A stretch of DNA of 55,024 bases from contig NZ_JAHKPN010000009.1 of NCBI RefSeq assembly GCF_018860545.1, forward strand, positions 1-55,024, written 5' to 3'. Below, piece by piece: positions 1 to 7,788 of the stretch (positions are counted from its first letter, which is position 1; every line of letters starts with the position of its first letter). This DNA is from Winogradskyella psychrotolerans. Its GTDB lineage: Bacteria; Bacteroidota; Bacteroidia; Flavobacteriales; Flavobacteriaceae. Made by a program: the position numbers and the translations under genes. The notes under the pieces are model-generated. The model was not told where the DNA came from and did no database searches. It saw only the letters and a program-made list of their open reading frames with translations.

Positions 1-46
1 GTTCATAATTGTTTACAACTGGTTATATAAAAACAAATATAGGCGA

Positions 47-1252
47 TTATATATTATAATTTCGGGATAACAAAACTTCTGTATTGCTTTTTGTCGATTT
101 TGTTATTGCATTTATCGCAGTATCTAAAGGACTGCTAATCTGCATTAAATCTCTATGGGCAACGTGTGTATAGATCATTGTTGTCTCTGGCTTTGCATGT
201 CCCAATAACAATTGTATATGCCTTAAATCCACACCATTTTCCATTAAATGTGTCGCGTAACTGTGTCGTAAAACATGCGGTGTCACTTGCTTTGTTATAT
301 TAGCACTATAACAACTTTTCTTTAAAAACTGGCGCACACTCGTTGCAGAATATGGTCCTTCATTGCGTCCTTCAATTAAAAATACTTTGGGTTTATAGGT
401 GTTTAAATAATTTAAAATTAACGGTTTTAAAACGGCACTCATTACTACATTTCTATCTTTTCGACCTTTACCTTGATGTACACTTAACATATTTCTTTCA
501 AAATCTAAAGCATTTATTTTTAAATGTAACAACTCTCCAATTCTAAGCCCACATGAATATAACAAACCAATAATCGCTCTGTGCTTTAGGTTTTTAGTAA
601 CTTGAATAAGATTAATAATCTCGCCCTTGGACAAGACTACAGGTAACTTCTGGCTCTTCTTAGGTCGACTTAAATCTTCCGCAACCAATTCGGGTAAATC
701 ACAATAAGAAATATAATATTTTAATGCACTTACACATTGGCGATGACTACTGATACTAAAATGTTCACCAGCTAAAACAATTTCAAAAAAATGATCAATA
801 TCCTTTTTCTGTAGAGTTGAAATGTCCTTTGGCTTATAGTAGTACAAAAAGCGTAATACAAAGTAACCATACGTTTTTATAGTACTAGCACTTAAGCGCT
901 TACCTTTTAGAAACCCAGTATAACCTTTTAAAGATTCCTTAAAATCTAAGGGTAAGGCAGCATACATTTCTGCCATACTAAGTTTTGGCTTTATTTTTTT
1001 TAAAGGTTGATAAAGTTGTGGTTTTGGTTGTTTAAATGCACTATAGTCTACGAAATAACCATGACTTCTAAAAAATTTGAATAAAATATGTACCTCAGTT
1101 TTAGAATAGCGCTTATAAAACGTTTTGTGCGTTTGCGACCAACGTACTCCTTCAATTTGCTTAACTAAAGTCTTGGTAGAATCTAAATAATTAAAACCTA
1201 TAGCAATCTGTTCAACATCCTTGTGCTTTAACTTACTTAGTGTAATCGTCAT
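47..1252 (-). CDS. Tyrosine recombinase (XerC/D-like site-specific integrase)
   Basis: A 401-residue tyrosine recombinase that would cut and rejoin DNA at paired core sites. The catalytic set is visible: R237 in SCGLRIGELL, K262 in GKGRKDR, H326 and R329 in TPHVLRHSYATH, H352 in LLGHAKPE and nucleophile Y361 in MIYTHV, so it looks active. Residues 1-90 form an extra N-terminal region seen in many Bacteroidetes integrases; residues 92-185 are the SAM-like core-binding domain; 205-375 the catalytic domain. The tail with SPLD resembles chromosomal Bacteroidetes XerC/D-like enzymes. No excisionase, relaxase or cargo gene is adjacent in the window, but its downstream side is cut by the window edge, so an integrated element there cannot be excluded. 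The integron-integrase patch was not seen. A nested inverted repeat lies directly upstream of the start (1255-1296). Confidence 0.9.
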   Translation of the reverse strand: MTITLSKLKHKDVEQIAIGFNYLDSTKTLVKQIEGVRWSQTHKTFYKRYSKTEVHILFKFFRSHGYFVDYSAFKQPKPQLYQPLKKIKPKLSMAEMYAALPLDFKESLKGYTGFLKGKRLSASTIKTYGYFVLRFLYYYKPKDISTLQKKDIDHFFEIVLAGEHFSISSHRQCVSALKYYISYCDLPELVAEDLSRPKKSQKLPVVLSKGEIINLIQVTKNLKHRAIIGLLYSCGLRIGELLHLKINALDFERNMLSVHQGKGRKDRNVVMSAVLKPLILNYLNTYKPKVFLIEGRNEGPYSATSVRQFLKKSCYSANITKQVTPHVLRHSYATHLMENGVDLRHIQLLLGHAKPETTMIYTHVAHRDLMQISSPLDTAINAITKSTKSNTEVLLSRNYNI

Positions 1253-1254
1253 AA

Positions 1255-1296
1255 CGTAAATGGGTTACATGGTGATAGTTATGCATGTAAATTACG
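1255..1296. promoter_or_regulatory. Nested inverted repeat in integrase leader
   Basis: Inner arms TTACATG (1265-1271) and CATGTAA (1284-1290) flank a 12-base spacer. Outer arms CGTAA (1255-1259) and TTACG (1292-1296) flank these. The element starts 3 bases from the integrase start codon. Paired short arms around a central spacer are what a recombinase core site or an operator would look like; which of the two cannot be told from sequence. Confidence 0.45.
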
Positions 1297-1358
1297 CTAA
1301 AAACACGACAAATTTTGATGTTATAAAAAGAAACTACAAATTGTAGCTATATTTAAAA

Positions 1359-1383
1359 TAAAAAAAGAGGGCAGAAGCCCTCT
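1359..1383 (-). terminator. Intrinsic terminator after yebC
   Basis: A 7-bp stem, AGAGGGC (1366-1372) with GCCCTCT (1377-1383) and an AGAA loop, is followed on the minus strand by a run of T. It sits 26 bases past the yebC stop codon and separates yebC from the integrase. Confidence 0.85.
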
Positions 1384-1408
1384 AAATTATAATTATAAAT
1401 TCAAGTGT

Positions 1409-2155
1409 TTATTCGCCACTTTCTTCCATAGTATGATACACGTTTTGTACATCATCATCTTCTTCTAATTTCTCTAAAAGCTTCTCAACATCTTCGGCTT
1501 GTTCTGGTGTTACTTTTTTAGTGACTTGCGGAATGCGTTCAAATCCAGAAGAAATAATCTCAATATTATTTTCTTCTAAATAGGCTTGAATACTTCCAAA
1601 ACTTTCAAACGGTGCATAGACCATAACACTCGTATGTTCAACTCCGTTTTCATCTTCATCGGTGTCTTCAAAAATCTCGTCCACACCAGAATCAATGAGT
1701 TCTAATTCTAATTCTTCTAAATCTAAATCATCACCTTTTATTTTAAAATTACAAGTGTGATCAAACATAAAAACAACGGAACCCGATGTGCCTAAACTTC
1801 CATCCGTTTTATTAAAATAAGAACGTACATTAGCAACCGTACGTGTATTATTATCTGTGGCCGTTTCAATTAGTACCGCAATCCCGTGTTGCGCGTAACC
1901 TTCAAATAGAACTTCTTTATAATCACCTTGACTCTTATCTGAAGCACGTTTTATGGCGCGTTCTACATTATCCTTAGGCATATTTACAGCCTTCGCATTC
2001 TGAATAACAGCTCTTAATCTCGAATTACTATCAGGATCTGGACCACCTTCTTTTACTGCCATTACAATATCTTTACCAATACGTGTAAAGGCTTTGCTCA
2101 TAGCTGACCAACGTTTCATTTTCCTTGCTTTTCTAAATTCGAAAGCTCTTCCCAT
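1409..2155 (-). CDS. yebC: YebC/PmpR family regulatory protein
   Basis: A 248-residue member of the YebC/TACO1 family. The N-terminal signature MGRAFEFRKARK, the stretch RIGKDIVMAVKEGGPDPDSN and the motif NMPKDNVERAIKRA are typical. The family was annotated as transcriptional regulators; more recent work links some members to translation of proline-rich stretches, so the role here is open. The C-terminal 15 residues are strongly acidic. It has its own intrinsic terminator and a 203-base gap upstream, so it is probably a single-gene unit. Confidence 0.95.
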   Translation of the reverse strand: MGRAFEFRKARKMKRWSAMSKAFTRIGKDIVMAVKEGGPDPDSNSRLRAVIQNAKAVNMPKDNVERAIKRASDKSQGDYKEVLFEGYAQHGIAVLIETATDNNTRTVANVRSYFNKTDGSLGTSGSVVFMFDHTCNFKIKGDDLDLEELELELIDSGVDEIFEDTDEDENGVEHTSVMVYAPFESFGSIQAYLEENNIEIISSGFERIPQVTKKVTPEQAEDVEKLLEKLEEDDDVQNVYHTMEESGE

Positions 2156-2286
2156 AGTAAAAAAAGTTATAAATTAGTATGTATTTAAAATGCCTATAAT
2201 TAAGCAAAAGCAAATTTAAGAAAATATTGAAATTGCCGAAGTAAGATTCAAGCAAATTATAATATAATCTCAATAATAGAATAGAG

Positions 2287-2358
2287 AAATAGTAAAGTTT
2301 TTGAATTTCAAAAGGCTTAAATAGAGCTTGAAACTTTCTAGGTCACACTTTACTATTT
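2287..2358. repeat. Long-range inverted repeat downstream of phhB
   Basis: A perfect 12-bp inverted repeat, AAATAGTAAAGT (2287-2298) and ACTTTACTATTT (2347-2358), abuts the phhB stop codon. The 48-base interior holds a second palindrome around TTTTGAATTTCAAAA. It is AT-rich with no strong T run, so it is at best a weak terminator or an mRNA 3'-end structure. Confidence 0.45.
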
Positions 2359-2646
2359 TTACTCTTCCACTTCCACAATAGCTTCAATAGCCTCTGCTAA
2401 TTTAAAGTCCTTAAGTGTTACGCCTTCTGCATCATGCGTAGACAACGTTATTTTGAGCACATTGTAAACGTTACTCCAATTGGGATGGTGATTCTGTGCT
2501 TCACACTCAAATGCAATTCGGCTCATAGCACTAAAACAATCTTTAAAATTATCGAATTCAAATTCAGAATGAATAGCATTCTCATAATAATCCCAATCTG
2601 GAAATTGTAATAACTTTTTTTCTATAGTGGCATCGTCTAGTTTCAT
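2359..2646 (-). CDS. phhB: Pterin-4a-carbinolamine dehydratase
   Basis: A 95-residue protein of the PCD/DCoH family, which dehydrates 4a-hydroxytetrahydrobiopterin to quinonoid dihydropterin. The diagnostic stretch is QNHHPNWSNVYNVLKITLST, with the conserved His-His-Pro and a later Thr-His-Asp. Length is normal for the family. It is the last gene of a likely operon after gcvT and an SDR gene (64-base gap). No phenylalanine hydroxylase is nearby; with gcvT upstream, a role in folate or pterin housekeeping is an alternative, which is inference. Confidence 0.93.
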   Translation of the reverse strand: MKLDDATIEKKLLQFPDWDYYENAIHSEFEFDNFKDCFSAMSRIAFECEAQNHHPNWSNVYNVLKITLSTHDAEGVTLKDFKLAEAIEAIVEVEE

Positions 2647-2710
2647 AATATGATTTTATTTTGTTTAAAATTAGCACTAATTTTATTTAAAGCATGGCAA
2701 GAAGCCTTGT

Positions 2711-3553
2711 TTATTTTTCAAGTTCCTCCAAAATTTCTTGACTTGTAATCTGAAGGTGTTTAGGGAGTTTATTAAACTTTGGAAGTACCGCCAAATACCG
2801 ATCTTCATTCGTCGTAAATACTTGTTTAAATACTATTTTTTTGTCCGTAATTAACGCTACTACATCTTTTATAAATTCATCATGATGCACTAAATCCGTA
2901 CTTCCTAAGTGAAAAACACCGTGTTTATTTCTATTAATAATATAATGAATTTGTTGTGTTAGTTTTTTATCTAACATGACATTCATTATTAAATTGGGAA
3001 AAACTTCAACGGCATTAGTTTCCAAAATGGACGCTTTCATTTCAGAAATTCGTGGTGAACTTGCGCCAAAAACCATGGGAAGTCTAATAATAGCAACCTG
3101 TTTTTTTGCCAGGCGTAAAAGTGAATTTTCAATTTTTATCTTAAAATGACCATACACACTATGGCTTAGGGTTTTATCTAACTCGTAACTCGGAAATTTG
3201 CTATAAGCATCAAAAACATTGGCAGACGATAGAAATATAATTTTACAATTAGTCGCTACGACATATTCCAAAATGTGTTGATGTGCAATAAATTGCGCGT
3301 TAAAATCGCCTCGTAATGCGGAAATTATAATAGTCGGTTTGCAAGCCTCTAAGATCTCGTAAACATCATCTTCTTCTACGTTATAATGAAAAAATTGATG
3401 ATTGTTGTCATAGTCTTTTCGTGGAGTTCTATAGGTTCCAAATGTTCTAAAATATGGTCCTAATTCCTTATAAATAGCATTACCAATATACCCACTGGCT
3501 CCAAGTATAAGAATGCGATGTTTCTGCGATTCGACGTTCTCAATCTTCTTCAT
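2711..3553 (-). CDS. SDR-family NAD(P)-dependent epimerase/reductase
   Basis: A 280-residue extended short-chain dehydrogenase/reductase. The Rossmann nucleotide-binding motif GASGYIG is at residues 18-24 and a Tyr-x3-Lys pair (YGHFK) in the middle. It resembles RmlD-like dTDP-4-dehydrorhamnose reductases and NAD-dependent epimerases, but no other nucleotide-sugar genes are near, so the substrate is unknown. It lies 22 bases downstream of gcvT and 64 bases upstream of phhB and is probably cotranscribed with both. Confidence 0.8.
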   Translation of the reverse strand: MKKIENVESQKHRILILGASGYIGNAIYKELGPYFRTFGTYRTPRKDYDNNHQFFHYNVEEDDVYEILEACKPTIIISALRGDFNAQFIAHQHILEYVVATNCKIIFLSSANVFDAYSKFPSYELDKTLSHSVYGHFKIKIENSLLRLAKKQVAIIRLPMVFGASSPRISEMKASILETNAVEVFPNLIMNVMLDKKLTQQIHYIINRNKHGVFHLGSTDLVHHDEFIKDVVALITDKKIVFKQVFTTNEDRYLAVLPKFNKLPKHLQITSQEILEELEK

Positions 3554-3575
3554 TAATCAATCCCCATTCAAAAAA

Positions 3576-4658
3576 TTACCCTTTATAGAAAGGAGGTTTT
3601 ACAACCGTAGCAGGAATCGCTTTTTTTCGCACCTGAATATAAATGTTACTATCCACTTTAGAAAATACTTTTGGCACATAACCCATACCAATGCCATATC
3701 CTAAACTCGGACTCATAGTGCCAGAAGTCACATTACCAATCGTTTTTCCGCTACTGTCTACAATATCATAACCGTGACGAGGAATACCACGTTCTTCTAA
3801 TTTAAAAGCGACTAATTTGCGTTCTGGTGTATGCTCCTTTTCTACTTTTAAGGCGTCACTATTGGTAAAGTCTTTGTTAAATTTACAAACCCAACCCAAT
3901 CCGGCTTCAATAGGAGACGTGGTGTCGTCAATATCATTGCCGTATAAACAATACCCCATTTCTAAACGCAACGTATCTCTTGCCGCTAAACCAATGGGCT
4001 TAATTCCAAAATCTGCTCCAGCTTCAAACACTTTATCCCAAACTTGTTTAACTTCAGAATTTTTACAGTAAATCTCAAATCCACCACTTCCTGTATAACC
4101 TGTAGCCGAAATAATAACATTCTCAATACCTGCAAAATCACCAATCACAAAATTGTAGAATTTAATCTCGGATAAATCATGACTTGTTAATGATTGCATC
4201 GCTTCAACAGCTTTTGGTCCTTGAATGGCTAATAAAGAATAGGCTTCACTTAAATCGCGCATTTCAGCACCAACATCGTTTTTAGACGAAATCCAGTTCC
4301 AATCCTTTTCAATATTACTAGCATTAACCACTAGTAAATACGTTTCTTCTTTTAATTTGTAAATAATTAAATCATCTACAACACCGCCATCATCATTTGG
4401 TAAACAACTGTACTGTGCTTTTCCGACGTCAAGTTTAGCAGCATCGTTACTCGATACTTTTTGAATAAGTTCAAAAGCATGTGGACCTTCTATTAAAAAT
4501 TCTCCCATATGAGACACATCAAAAACACCAACTGCATTTCTAACCGTTTCATGTTCTGCGTTTACACCTTCATATTGAACTGGCATATTATAACCAGCAA
4601 AAGGAACCATTTTTGCACCAAGTGCTTCGTGAGTAGAGGATAATGCAGTGTCTTTCAT
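3576..4658 (-). CDS. gcvT: Glycine cleavage system T protein (aminomethyltransferase)
   Basis: A 360-residue GcvT, which moves the methylene group from the aminomethyl-lipoyl H protein to tetrahydrofolate. Recognisable stretches include [17 protein letters not shown] near the N terminus, [35 protein letters not shown] and the C-terminal [18 protein letters not shown]. Length is normal. gcvH and gcvP are not in this window, so the system is dispersed, as is usual in Flavobacteriia. It is the first gene of a likely three-gene operon. No glycine riboswitch was seen in the 240-base upstream region. Confidence 0.96.
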   Translation of the reverse strand: MKDTALSSTHEALGAKMVPFAGYNMPVQYEGVNAEHETVRNAVGVFDVSHMGEFLIEGPHAFELIQKVSSNDAAKLDVGKAQYSCLPNDDGGVVDDLIIYKLKEETYLLVVNASNIEKDWNWISSKNDVGAEMRDLSEAYSLLAIQGPKAVEAMQSLTSHDLSEIKFYNFVIGDFAGIENVIISATGYTGSGGFEIYCKNSEVKQVWDKVFEAGADFGIKPIGLAARDTLRLEMGYCLYGNDIDDTTSPIEAGLGWVCKFNKDFTNSDALKVEKEHTPERKLVAFKLEERGIPRHGYDIVDSSGKTIGNVTSGTMSPSLGYGIGMGYVPKVFSKVDSNIYIQVRKKAIPATVVKPPFYKG

Positions 4659-4897
4659 TATAATGTGATTTTTTTGAATTTTAGATGCGTAAAATTACAT
4701 AATTTTTACAATTAACATCATAAATATATGCTAATGAAATTTTGATTTAAGAGGTCTGATGCATAGGAAAAATTGAATTTTTGAATGACATTAAAAAGCT
4801 GCGTTTTCAAATGGGTTAATTCTTTATGGAATAACAATAATGTCTCTTGAAACAAAACGAGATCTTAGTAGATATTAATTCAAAATCAATTTGTATC

Positions 4898-5212
4898 ATG
4901 GAAAATTTACGTCAAGACCTCATTAAAATCAATCAACAATGTATAATAGATTGTAGAGTTTGTTTAATAAAGATGGCAGGAATAGAGAGCAAGAATGATT
5001 GTCCAAAATGTTGTATTCAATGTGCGGATGCCTGCGAAGCGCTCATTAAAATGATAACGTCAGATAGTGCCTATGTAAAGCAATATGCATTATTATGTGC
5101 AGAAATTTGTGAGTATTGTGCAGATCATTGTGAAGAACATAACCACGAACACTGTTTAGAATGTGCTAAATCGTGCAGAGCATGTGCTGAAGCTTGTAGA
5201 AAAATTGCATAA
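4898..5212 (+). CDS. Cysteine-rich four-helix-bundle copper-binding protein (DUF326/Csp-like)
   Basis: A small protein with 17 cysteines in 104 residues, spaced as CxxxC and CxxC along predicted helices (for example CIIDCRVC, CPKCCIQCADAC, CAEICEYCADHC, CAKSCRACAEAC). This is the pattern of DUF326 proteins and the copper storage protein Csp, where cysteines line a helical bundle and bind many Cu(I) ions. There is no signal peptide, so it would be cytosolic, like Csp3-type proteins. The ATG at 4898 is preferred; the frame is open to a TTG at 4847, which would add 17 residues unlike the family. The GH3-family gene begins 28 bases downstream. No copper ATPase or copper regulator is nearby, so metal and role are inferred from family only. 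Confidence 0.8.
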   Translation: MENLRQDLIKINQQCIIDCRVCLIKMAGIESKNDCPKCCIQCADACEALIKMITSDSAYVKQYALLCAEICEYCADHCEEHNHEHCLECAKSCRACAEACRKIA

Positions 5213-5240
5213 TAATAGAATCAAAAATTGAAATTAAAAA

Positions 5241-6767
5241 ATGGCCATACTAGGAAATATAATTAAAGGAGTTATTGAATTAAAAGATACGTTTACATCT
5301 GAAATCATTCATAACGATGCACAAGAAAAAGTTTTAAAAGAATTACTTGAGACCGCAAAGAATACGCAGTTTGGGAAGTTTTATGATTTTGAAGGTATTC
5401 TTGAAACGTCTCATCCTCAGAAAAGCTTTGCTCAATCTGTACCGTATTTTGATTACAATCAAATTAATGAGACATGGTGGCATAAGTATCATGGAGGAGA
5501 AAGTGATGTGACTTGGCCAGGAAAACCATCATATTTCGCCTTAAGCTCAGGAACAACAGGTAAAACGAGTAAGCGCATTCCTGTAACTGATGATATGCTC
5601 GATGCTATAAAAAGTGCCGGCATTAAACAGGTATTTGCCTTAAAGAATTTTGACCTTCCTGCTGATTTTTTTGAAAAAGAAATTATGATGCTCGGTAGTT
5701 CTACAGATCTGGAAGAAAATAATAATCACCTAGAAGGTGAAATAAGTGGTATAAGTGCTAGTAATATTCCGTCGTGGTTTAGAGGCTATTACAAGCCAGG
5801 TGAAGACATATCTCAAATTGAAGATTGGGACGAACGTGTGCAGAGGATTGCAGAACGTGCTAAAGATTGGGATATTGGAGCGTTGAGCGGTATTCCGTCT
5901 TGGATAGAGTTGATGCTTCAAAAAGTGATAGATTATCATAAGTTAAATAATATCCATGACATTTGGCCAAACTTACAAGTCTATACCTCCGGAGGTGTGG
6001 CATTCGCACCATATAAAAAAAGTTTTAATGCTTTATTAGGAAAGCCAATCACGGTTATTGATACTTATTTGGCGTCCGAGGGTTATATCGCTACACAAGT
6101 GCGACCTGAAACTGATGCTATGCAATTGAATACAGATAATGGCATTTATTTTGAATTTGTGCCTTTTAAACCTGAATATATTAATGAAGATGGTTCTTTA
6201 AAAAATGAAGCTCTCGCGTTAACTTTAGATGACGTAGAACTAGAGCAAGATTATGTTTTAATAATTAGTACGGTTAGTGGGGCTTGGCGCTATCTAATTG
6301 GAGATACTATAGAATTCACAAACATTGAGCGTGCTGAAATTAAGATTACAGGCCGAACAAAATTCTTTTTAAATACTGTTGGCTCTCAATTGTCCGTTAA
6401 TAAAATGGATACGGCTTTACGAGAATTGGAATCACAATTTAACACCACCATTCCTGAATATACTATTTGCGCAAAACGAGGAGATGACGATGAATTTTAT
6501 CATTATTGGTACTTAGGATCAGACTTAGAAAACGCCGATGAAGATAAAGTAGCAGAAGTTTTAGATACAGCTCTAAAAACCGCTAACAAGAATTATAAAG
6601 TGGCTCGAAGTAAAGCTCTAAAAGGTGTAAAAGTAAAAGTGATTGCTCCAGAACGTTTTCACGATTGGAACGAACGAAATAAAAAGAAAGGCGGCCAAGT
6701 AAAAATGGAACGCGTCATGGGTGAAGACAAATTTGCAGATTGGGAAGCGTTTATTAATGAATCGTAA
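5241..6767 (+). CDS. GH3-family acyl-adenylating amido synthetase
   Basis: A 508-residue protein of the GH3 superfamily (auxin-responsive GH3 in plants). These are ANL-like adenylating enzymes that activate a carboxylic acid with ATP and join it to an amino acid. The phosphate-binding stretch SSGTTGKTSKRIPVT is near residues 103-117, and YLASEGYIA and SGAWRYLIGDTIEF match conserved GH3 motifs. The C-terminal part with RTKFFLNTVGSQLS fits the mobile domain. Bacterial members are common in Bacteroidetes but their substrates are largely unknown. It lies 28 bases after the cysteine-rich gene and is followed by an intrinsic terminator. Confidence 0.88.
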   Translation: MAILGNIIKGVIELKDTFTSEIIHNDAQEKVLKELLETAKNTQFGKFYDFEGILETSHPQKSFAQSVPYFDYNQINETWWHKYHGGESDVTWPGKPSYFALSSGTTGKTSKRIPVTDDMLDAIKSAGIKQVFALKNFDLPADFFEKEIMMLGSSTDLEENNNHLEGEISGISASNIPSWFRGYYKPGEDISQIEDWDERVQRIAERAKDWDIGALSGIPSWIELMLQKVIDYHKLNNIHDIWPNLQVYTSGGVAFAPYKKSFNALLGKPITVIDTYLASEGYIATQVRPETDAMQLNTDNGIYFEFVPFKPEYINEDGSLKNEALALTLDDVELEQDYVLIISTVSGAWRYLIGDTIEFTNIERAEIKITGRTKFFLNTVGSQLSVNKMDTALRELESQFNTTIPEYTICAKRGDDDEFYHYWYLGSDLENADEDKVAEVLDTALKTANKNYKVARSKALKGVKVKVIAPERFHDWNERNKKKGGQVKMERVMGEDKFADWEAFINES

Positions 6768-6808
6768 ATTGATTTATAAGAAATTGAATGGTTACACTAT
6801 AGAATGAT

Positions 6809-6837
6809 CCCCTTAAGGAAACTTTAGGGGTATTTTC
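6809..6837 (+). terminator. Intrinsic terminator after GH3 gene
   Basis: Hairpin CCCCTTAAG (6809-6817), GAAA tetraloop, CTTTAGGGG (6822-6830) with one T-T mismatch, followed by TATTTTC. It ends the DUF326/GH3 transcript. Confidence 0.75.
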
Positions 6838-6981
6838 ATACCATTATAGAAATAACATTGTTCCCATTAATTTGAATATAAACAAAATGTATTTTGATTT
6901 TAAAACTACCAAGAGAAGCTTTTTAATAGCGTAAAATATACCAGAGTATGCATATATGTTTTAAATTCAATTTTAGTTTTT

Positions 6982-7030
6982 CTCACAACTCACAACTCAC
7001 AACTCACAACTCTTAGCTCATAACTCTAAT
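6982..7030. repeat. CTCACAA heptamer tandem repeat
   Basis: Four perfect tandem copies of CTCACAA (6982-7009) are followed by three degraded copies (CTCTTAG, CTCATAA, CTCTAAT). The last copy contains the stop codon of the minus-strand peptidase gene (7026-7028). Such short word-like repeats are common between genes in Flavobacteriia. Confidence 0.8.
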
Positions 7031-7622
7031 TAGCATCCCGTTCCTCAACCAAATGCATTATTTCCTCTGGAGATAAATAATATTTTTTAATGCGGTTTTT
7101 ATAACTTTGCGTTATATCGGCATGATTTAAAATAAAATCTTTAGTCTTTAAAATATAATCTTCCATGCCATGAGTAACAGCAAAAGAATCCGCTGCTCGT
7201 TCAGCTTCTATAATATGGTTTTGAGACAACAAATATTTTAATCCAAACCATATTAAATTCAACTTATTACGGTCTTGATAATCCATTACATGCCCTAATT
7301 CATGACCAATCCAACCAATAAAAATATCATTAGGAATATGTCGCGTTAAAAATTCTTGGTCAGCAATCTTAAATTTTTCGCTAATTAAAATAACGTAGTT
7401 TCTATGTTTTCTACTTTTAAAAAAACTTCCAAATGTTGGACGCGCTTGCATCGTAGATTTTTTGATATTCTTCTTAAACCGGAATTCGATATTAATAGTC
7501 TTAAGTTCCGGATAATAGTCTAAAGCAGTTTCAACGTTTTCTCTTATGTCTTCAGGAATAATGTGCTGTGCACTCATATTTAGATGTAGTATTATTAAGG
7601 TTAAGCCTATGAATGTTTTCAT
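7026..7622 (-). CDS. Putative secreted zinc metallopeptidase (HExxH)
   Basis: A 198-residue protein with a signal peptide-like N terminus (residues 1-18, ending MSAQ). The segment GWIGHELGHVMDY carries an HExxH zinc motif, and about 45 residues later AERAADSFAV supplies an acidic residue plausible as the third ligand, as in gluzincins of the M48 type. No membrane helix follows the signal, so it is probably periplasmic or secreted. I do not recognise a named family. The stop codon falls inside a heptamer tandem repeat. It is a single gene with no clear partner. Confidence 0.7.
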   Translation of the reverse strand: MKTFIGLTLIILHLNMSAQHIIPEDIRENVETALDYYPELKTINIEFRFKKNIKKSTMQARPTFGSFFKSRKHRNYVILISEKFKIADQEFLTRHIPNDIFIGWIGHELGHVMDYQDRNKLNLIWFGLKYLLSQNHIIEAERAADSFAVTHGMEDYILKTKDFILNHADITQSYKNRIKKYYLSPEEIMHLVEERDAN

Positions 7623-7752
7623 AATATTGAAATTTACATTTTACACCTAAAACCACTTAGAGGGTTTCCTAAAATTGTTAACTCATTTACACCTTGCTTT
7701 ATTATTATAAATATAACTACAAACGATAGCAATCAATAACTACGATATGTAG

Positions 7753-7760
7753 TATTTTTG
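7753..7760 (+). promoter_or_regulatory. Bacteroidetes -7 box for radical SAM gene
   Basis: TATTTTTG matches the Bacteroidetes -7 consensus TAnnTTTG. No good -33 TTTG lies at the expected distance. It would give a leader of roughly 20 bases. Confidence 0.5.
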
Positions 7761-7774
7761 CATTTCATAAATAT

Positions 7775-7781
7775 AAGGAGG
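7775..7781 (+). promoter_or_regulatory. Strong Shine-Dalgarno deciding a TTG start
   Basis: AAGGAGG lies 7 bases before TTG at 7789. Strong Shine-Dalgarno sequences are uncommon in Bacteroidetes, and this one supports the TTG codon as the true start of the radical SAM gene. Confidence 0.75.
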
Positions 7782-7788
7782 AAACTAT

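Noticed and set aside
47..1252. Integron integrase with cassette array
   Set aside because: No integron-integrase patch was seen and no attC-like repeats or short cassettes lie on the upstream side; the window holds ordinary chromosomal genes there.
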